A stretch of DNA of 7,977 bases from Thermoplasmata archaeon. Its GTDB lineage: Archaea > Thermoplasmatota > Thermoplasmata > Sysuiplasmatales > Sysuiplasmataceae. A program made the translations under genes and the position numbers. Location: NCBI GenBank assembly GCA_021811925.1, contig JAKAPY010000075.1, positions 1-7,977 on the forward strand. The letters run 5' to 3'. The notes beneath the pieces were generated by a model. It ran no database searches. It had not been told where the DNA came from and saw only the letters and a program-made list of their open reading frames with translations. Below are positions 6,440 through 7,977 of this stretch, piece after piece (positions within the stretch are counted from its first letter, which is position 1; the number at the start of each line of letters is the position of its first letter).

Positions 6440-7594
6440 ATGAAGATTCATCGCATTGGTGAAGCCGGCACGATTTTTGAATGTGATGTGCTCGACGGAC
6501 TCAGGTCCATTCATGACGGGAGCATTGATGCGGTATTCGCCGATCCACCCTATTTCCTGCAGCTTGAAAATGAACTAAGGAGACCAGACGACAGCATCGT
6601 TTCACCAGTCAACGACGAATGGGATCGCTTCTCCTCGTTTGAAGAATATGACAGTTTCACCCGGTCATGGCTTGCGGAAACAAAGAGGGTGCTGAAGGAC
6701 GATGGAACGCTCTGGGTAATAGGCACCTACCACAACATATTCCGGGTGGGAAGGCTGCTTCAGGATCTTGGATTCTGGATACTCAACGACATAGTCTGGA
6801 TAAAGTCAAATCCGATGCCCAATTTCAGGGGCTCGAGATTCACCAATGCGCACGAAACGCTCATATGGGCGAAGAAGTCGAAGAATGCCGGTTATACATT
6901 CAACTACTGGGACATGAAGTCGCTCAACGGTGATCTGCAGATGAGAAGCGACTGGCGGATACCCATATGTTCGGGAGTCGAGCGCATAAAGAAGGAGGGG
7001 AGGAAGGCACACTCGACCCAGAAGCCTCTTGCCCTGCTGTACAGGATAATCATCGCATCCACCTCTCCCGGGGGGACCATCCTGGATCCCTTTCTGGGTT
7101 CAGGAACCACAGCCGCAGCCGCGCAGCTTCTTGGCCGGAGATGGATAGGAATAGAGCGCGACCCTGACTACATCGCACTCGCCGTTTCCAGGATCGGGGA
7201 ACCGGGCGCCGTTTCAGCGGCTGAGGATTACAGGCTTTCCATAGCGCCCTCTCCCACAAGAAGGAATGAGCCAAGGGTCTCCTTTGGAAACATACTCGAG
7301 TCCGGCATGCTCAGGGCCGGGGACCGCCTTTACGGGCCAGGTGGGCGCGGGCCTGCGCGAATCAATGCGGACGGATCGCTTTCTCAGGGGCAGCACCGCG
7401 GAAGCATACATCAGCTCGCAGCCCTTGCCCTGAAACGTGAACGTGCAAACGGGTGGGACTACTGGCTCTTCAATGAAAACGGCACGAAGACATCCATCGA
7501 TGTGCTCAGGACTCGTTTCAGACAGTTGGCCGAAGTGAACGATGCCACGCAGGGCAAGAGGCAGGGGCGGCGAGCCGGGCGGAGAAACGCTTAA
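6440..7594 (+). CDS. CcrM-type solitary adenine-N6 DNA methyltransferase with RAMA domain (predicted GANTC specificity)
   Basis: A 384-residue beta-class DNA methyltransferase that transfers a methyl group from S-adenosylmethionine to adenine N6. Motif IV DPPYFLQL (35-42) comes before motif I DPFLGSGTT (216-224), the beta order, and HSTQKP (191-196) lies between. Long blocks read as in Caulobacter CcrM: WVIGTYHNIFRVG (92-104), LQDLGFWILND (107-117), NPMPNFRG (124-131) and RFTNAHETLIWA (133-144). Residues from about 278 to 362 form the CcrM/RAMA C-terminal recognition domain, with SFGNILESGML, ADGSL, GSIH and NGWDYW followed by IDVLR. The protein ends in a basic tail (372-384, Arg/Lys-rich). 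GANTC specificity is inferred from this resemblance. ATG 6440 puts DPPY 35 residues in, as in CcrM; GAGG lies just upstream, unusually close. In-frame GTG 6431 or TTG 6407 are alternatives. No restriction gene is adjacent, suggesting an orphan enzyme. Codon use (many AGG and ATA) resembles the neighbours, so any transfer is not recent. Confidence 0.93.
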   Translation: MKIHRIGEAGTIFECDVLDGLRSIHDGSIDAVFADPPYFLQLENELRRPDDSIVSPVNDEWDRFSSFEEYDSFTRSWLAETKRVLKDDGTLWVIGTYHNIFRVGRLLQDLGFWILNDIVWIKSNPMPNFRGSRFTNAHETLIWAKKSKNAGYTFNYWDMKSLNGDLQMRSDWRIPICSGVERIKKEGRKAHSTQKPLALLYRIIIASTSPGGTILDPFLGSGTTAAAAQLLGRRWIGIERDPDYIALAVSRIGEPGAVSAAEDYRLSIAPSPTRRNEPRVSFGNILESGMLRAGDRLYGPGGRGPARINADGSLSQGQHRGSIHQLAALALKRERANGWDYWLFNENGTKTSIDVLRTRFRQLAEVNDATQGKRQGRRAGRRNA

Positions 7595-7629
7595 GACAGT
7601 CAAACAGCTCGACTCTACGGGTGGCCCCG

Positions 7630-7977
7630 ATGTCCTCCGCCTCAGATGCATTTGTGGTGTACTACAGGAGAACTGCTTTTTCACGCTCGCGGCCCAACAG
7701 CCCTGAGAAGGACGTTTTCAACTCGATTAGAATGGATTATGCGCTCTCGCTCCTCATATCAGATGCTGTTTCAGCCACAGGTATACGACCGCAGGAGATA
7801 GATGACGTAATCACAGGCTGCGCCTACCAGCGCGATGAGAACTGGACTTTTGGCGGGCGGCATCCCGTTTTGCTCGCACACATGCCGTCCACAGTGCCTT
7901 CAATGGCTGTTGACCGGGCATGCTCTTCCTCGCTCAACGCACTGTCAATAGGTGCAATGGAGATAATGAGATCGGAA
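7630..7977 (+). CDS. Thiolase family protein (acetyl-CoA acetyltransferase / 3-ketoacyl-CoA thiolase), 5' part
   Basis: The first 116 residues of a thiolase, cut by the right edge. The acylated catalytic cysteine is visible as C98 in VDRACSSSLNALSIGAMEIM (94-113), followed by the helix that normally buries the active site. It is preceded by typical thiolase elements: a DYALSLLISDAV helix (36-47) and EIDDVITGCAYQ (56-67). Thiolases condense two acetyl-CoA units (mevalonate or ketone-body routes) or cleave 3-ketoacyl-CoA in fatty-acid oxidation. The RAC-x-x-S context, rather than the commoner NRxC-x-SG, resembles the FadI branch, but the His and second Cys of the active site are outside the window. 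ATG 7630 is chosen because GGGTGG (7619-7624) lies 5 bases upstream; GTG 7621 in the same frame is possible. The gene follows the methyltransferase by 35 bases on the same strand and may be read through from it, though no functional link is evident. Confidence 0.88.
   Translation, partial: MSSASDAFVVYYRRTAFSRSRPNSPEKDVFNSIRMDYALSLLISDAVSATGIRPQEIDDVITGCAYQRDENWTFGGRHPVLLAHMPSTVPSMAVDRACSSSLNALSIGAMEIMRSE

Noticed and set aside
7214..7684. 156-codon reverse open frame over the methyltransferase 3' end and thiolase start
   Set aside because: It lies antisense to a clearly conserved RAMA domain and the thiolase start, has no recognisable motifs and no promoter signals.
6351..7977. Restriction-modification or other defence system around the methyltransferase
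   Set aside because: Neither neighbour resembles a nuclease, specificity subunit or defence gene: one side is a membrane GT-C-like protein and the other a thiolase.

Overview
The window reads as archaeal chromosome, most like the Thermoplasmata. The signs are a stand-alone PhoU protein with an AbrB-type DNA-binding head (an archaeal architecture), TATA-box-like promoters with short leaders, heavy use of AGG/AGA and ATA codons, non-ATG starts and very tight gene packing. The lineage is an inference from these traits, not from a marker gene.

Layout from left to right. The 3' end of an FNR-type flavin/NAD(P) oxidoreductase (1-150, +) is followed by a small unrecognised cysteine-containing protein with a TTG start (271-576, +). 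That gene abuts, stop to stop, a convergent isoaspartyl peptidase/plant-type L-asparaginase (577-1419, -). Upstream of the asparaginase, on the same strand, is the AbrB-PhoU regulator (1482-2486, -). A roughly 180-bp AT-rich divergent control region separates it from a phosphate:H+ symporter of the MFS/PHS family fused to a C-terminal DUF47 (PhoU-like) domain (2668-4656, +). Convergent with the symporter, only 5 bp away, is a polytopic GT-C-like membrane protein with a glycosylation-sequon-rich C-terminal domain (4662-6350, -). Divergent from that gene, across an 89-bp promoter region, is a CcrM-type adenine-N6 DNA methyltransferase (6440-7594, +). The window ends inside a thiolase gene (7630-7977, +).

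The most coherent functional unit is the divergent phosphate module. A PhoU-type regulator with its own DNA-binding domain faces a one-polypeptide transporter and PhoU-like accessory domain across a promoter region carrying repeated TAG(A/T)CTACTT elements. In bacteria, DUF47 proteins are normally separate partners of Pit transporters; here a DUF47 domain is covalently attached to an unrelated phosphate carrier of the Pho84/PHT1 type. The transporter also appears to start at a CTG codon.

The second notable item is the solitary CcrM-like methyltransferase. It carries the alphaproteobacterial CcrM signature blocks and the C-terminal RAMA DNA-recognition domain, but sits in an archaeal neighbourhood with no visible restriction partner. 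I saw no CRISPR array, rRNA or tRNA gene, insertion sequence or attachment site.
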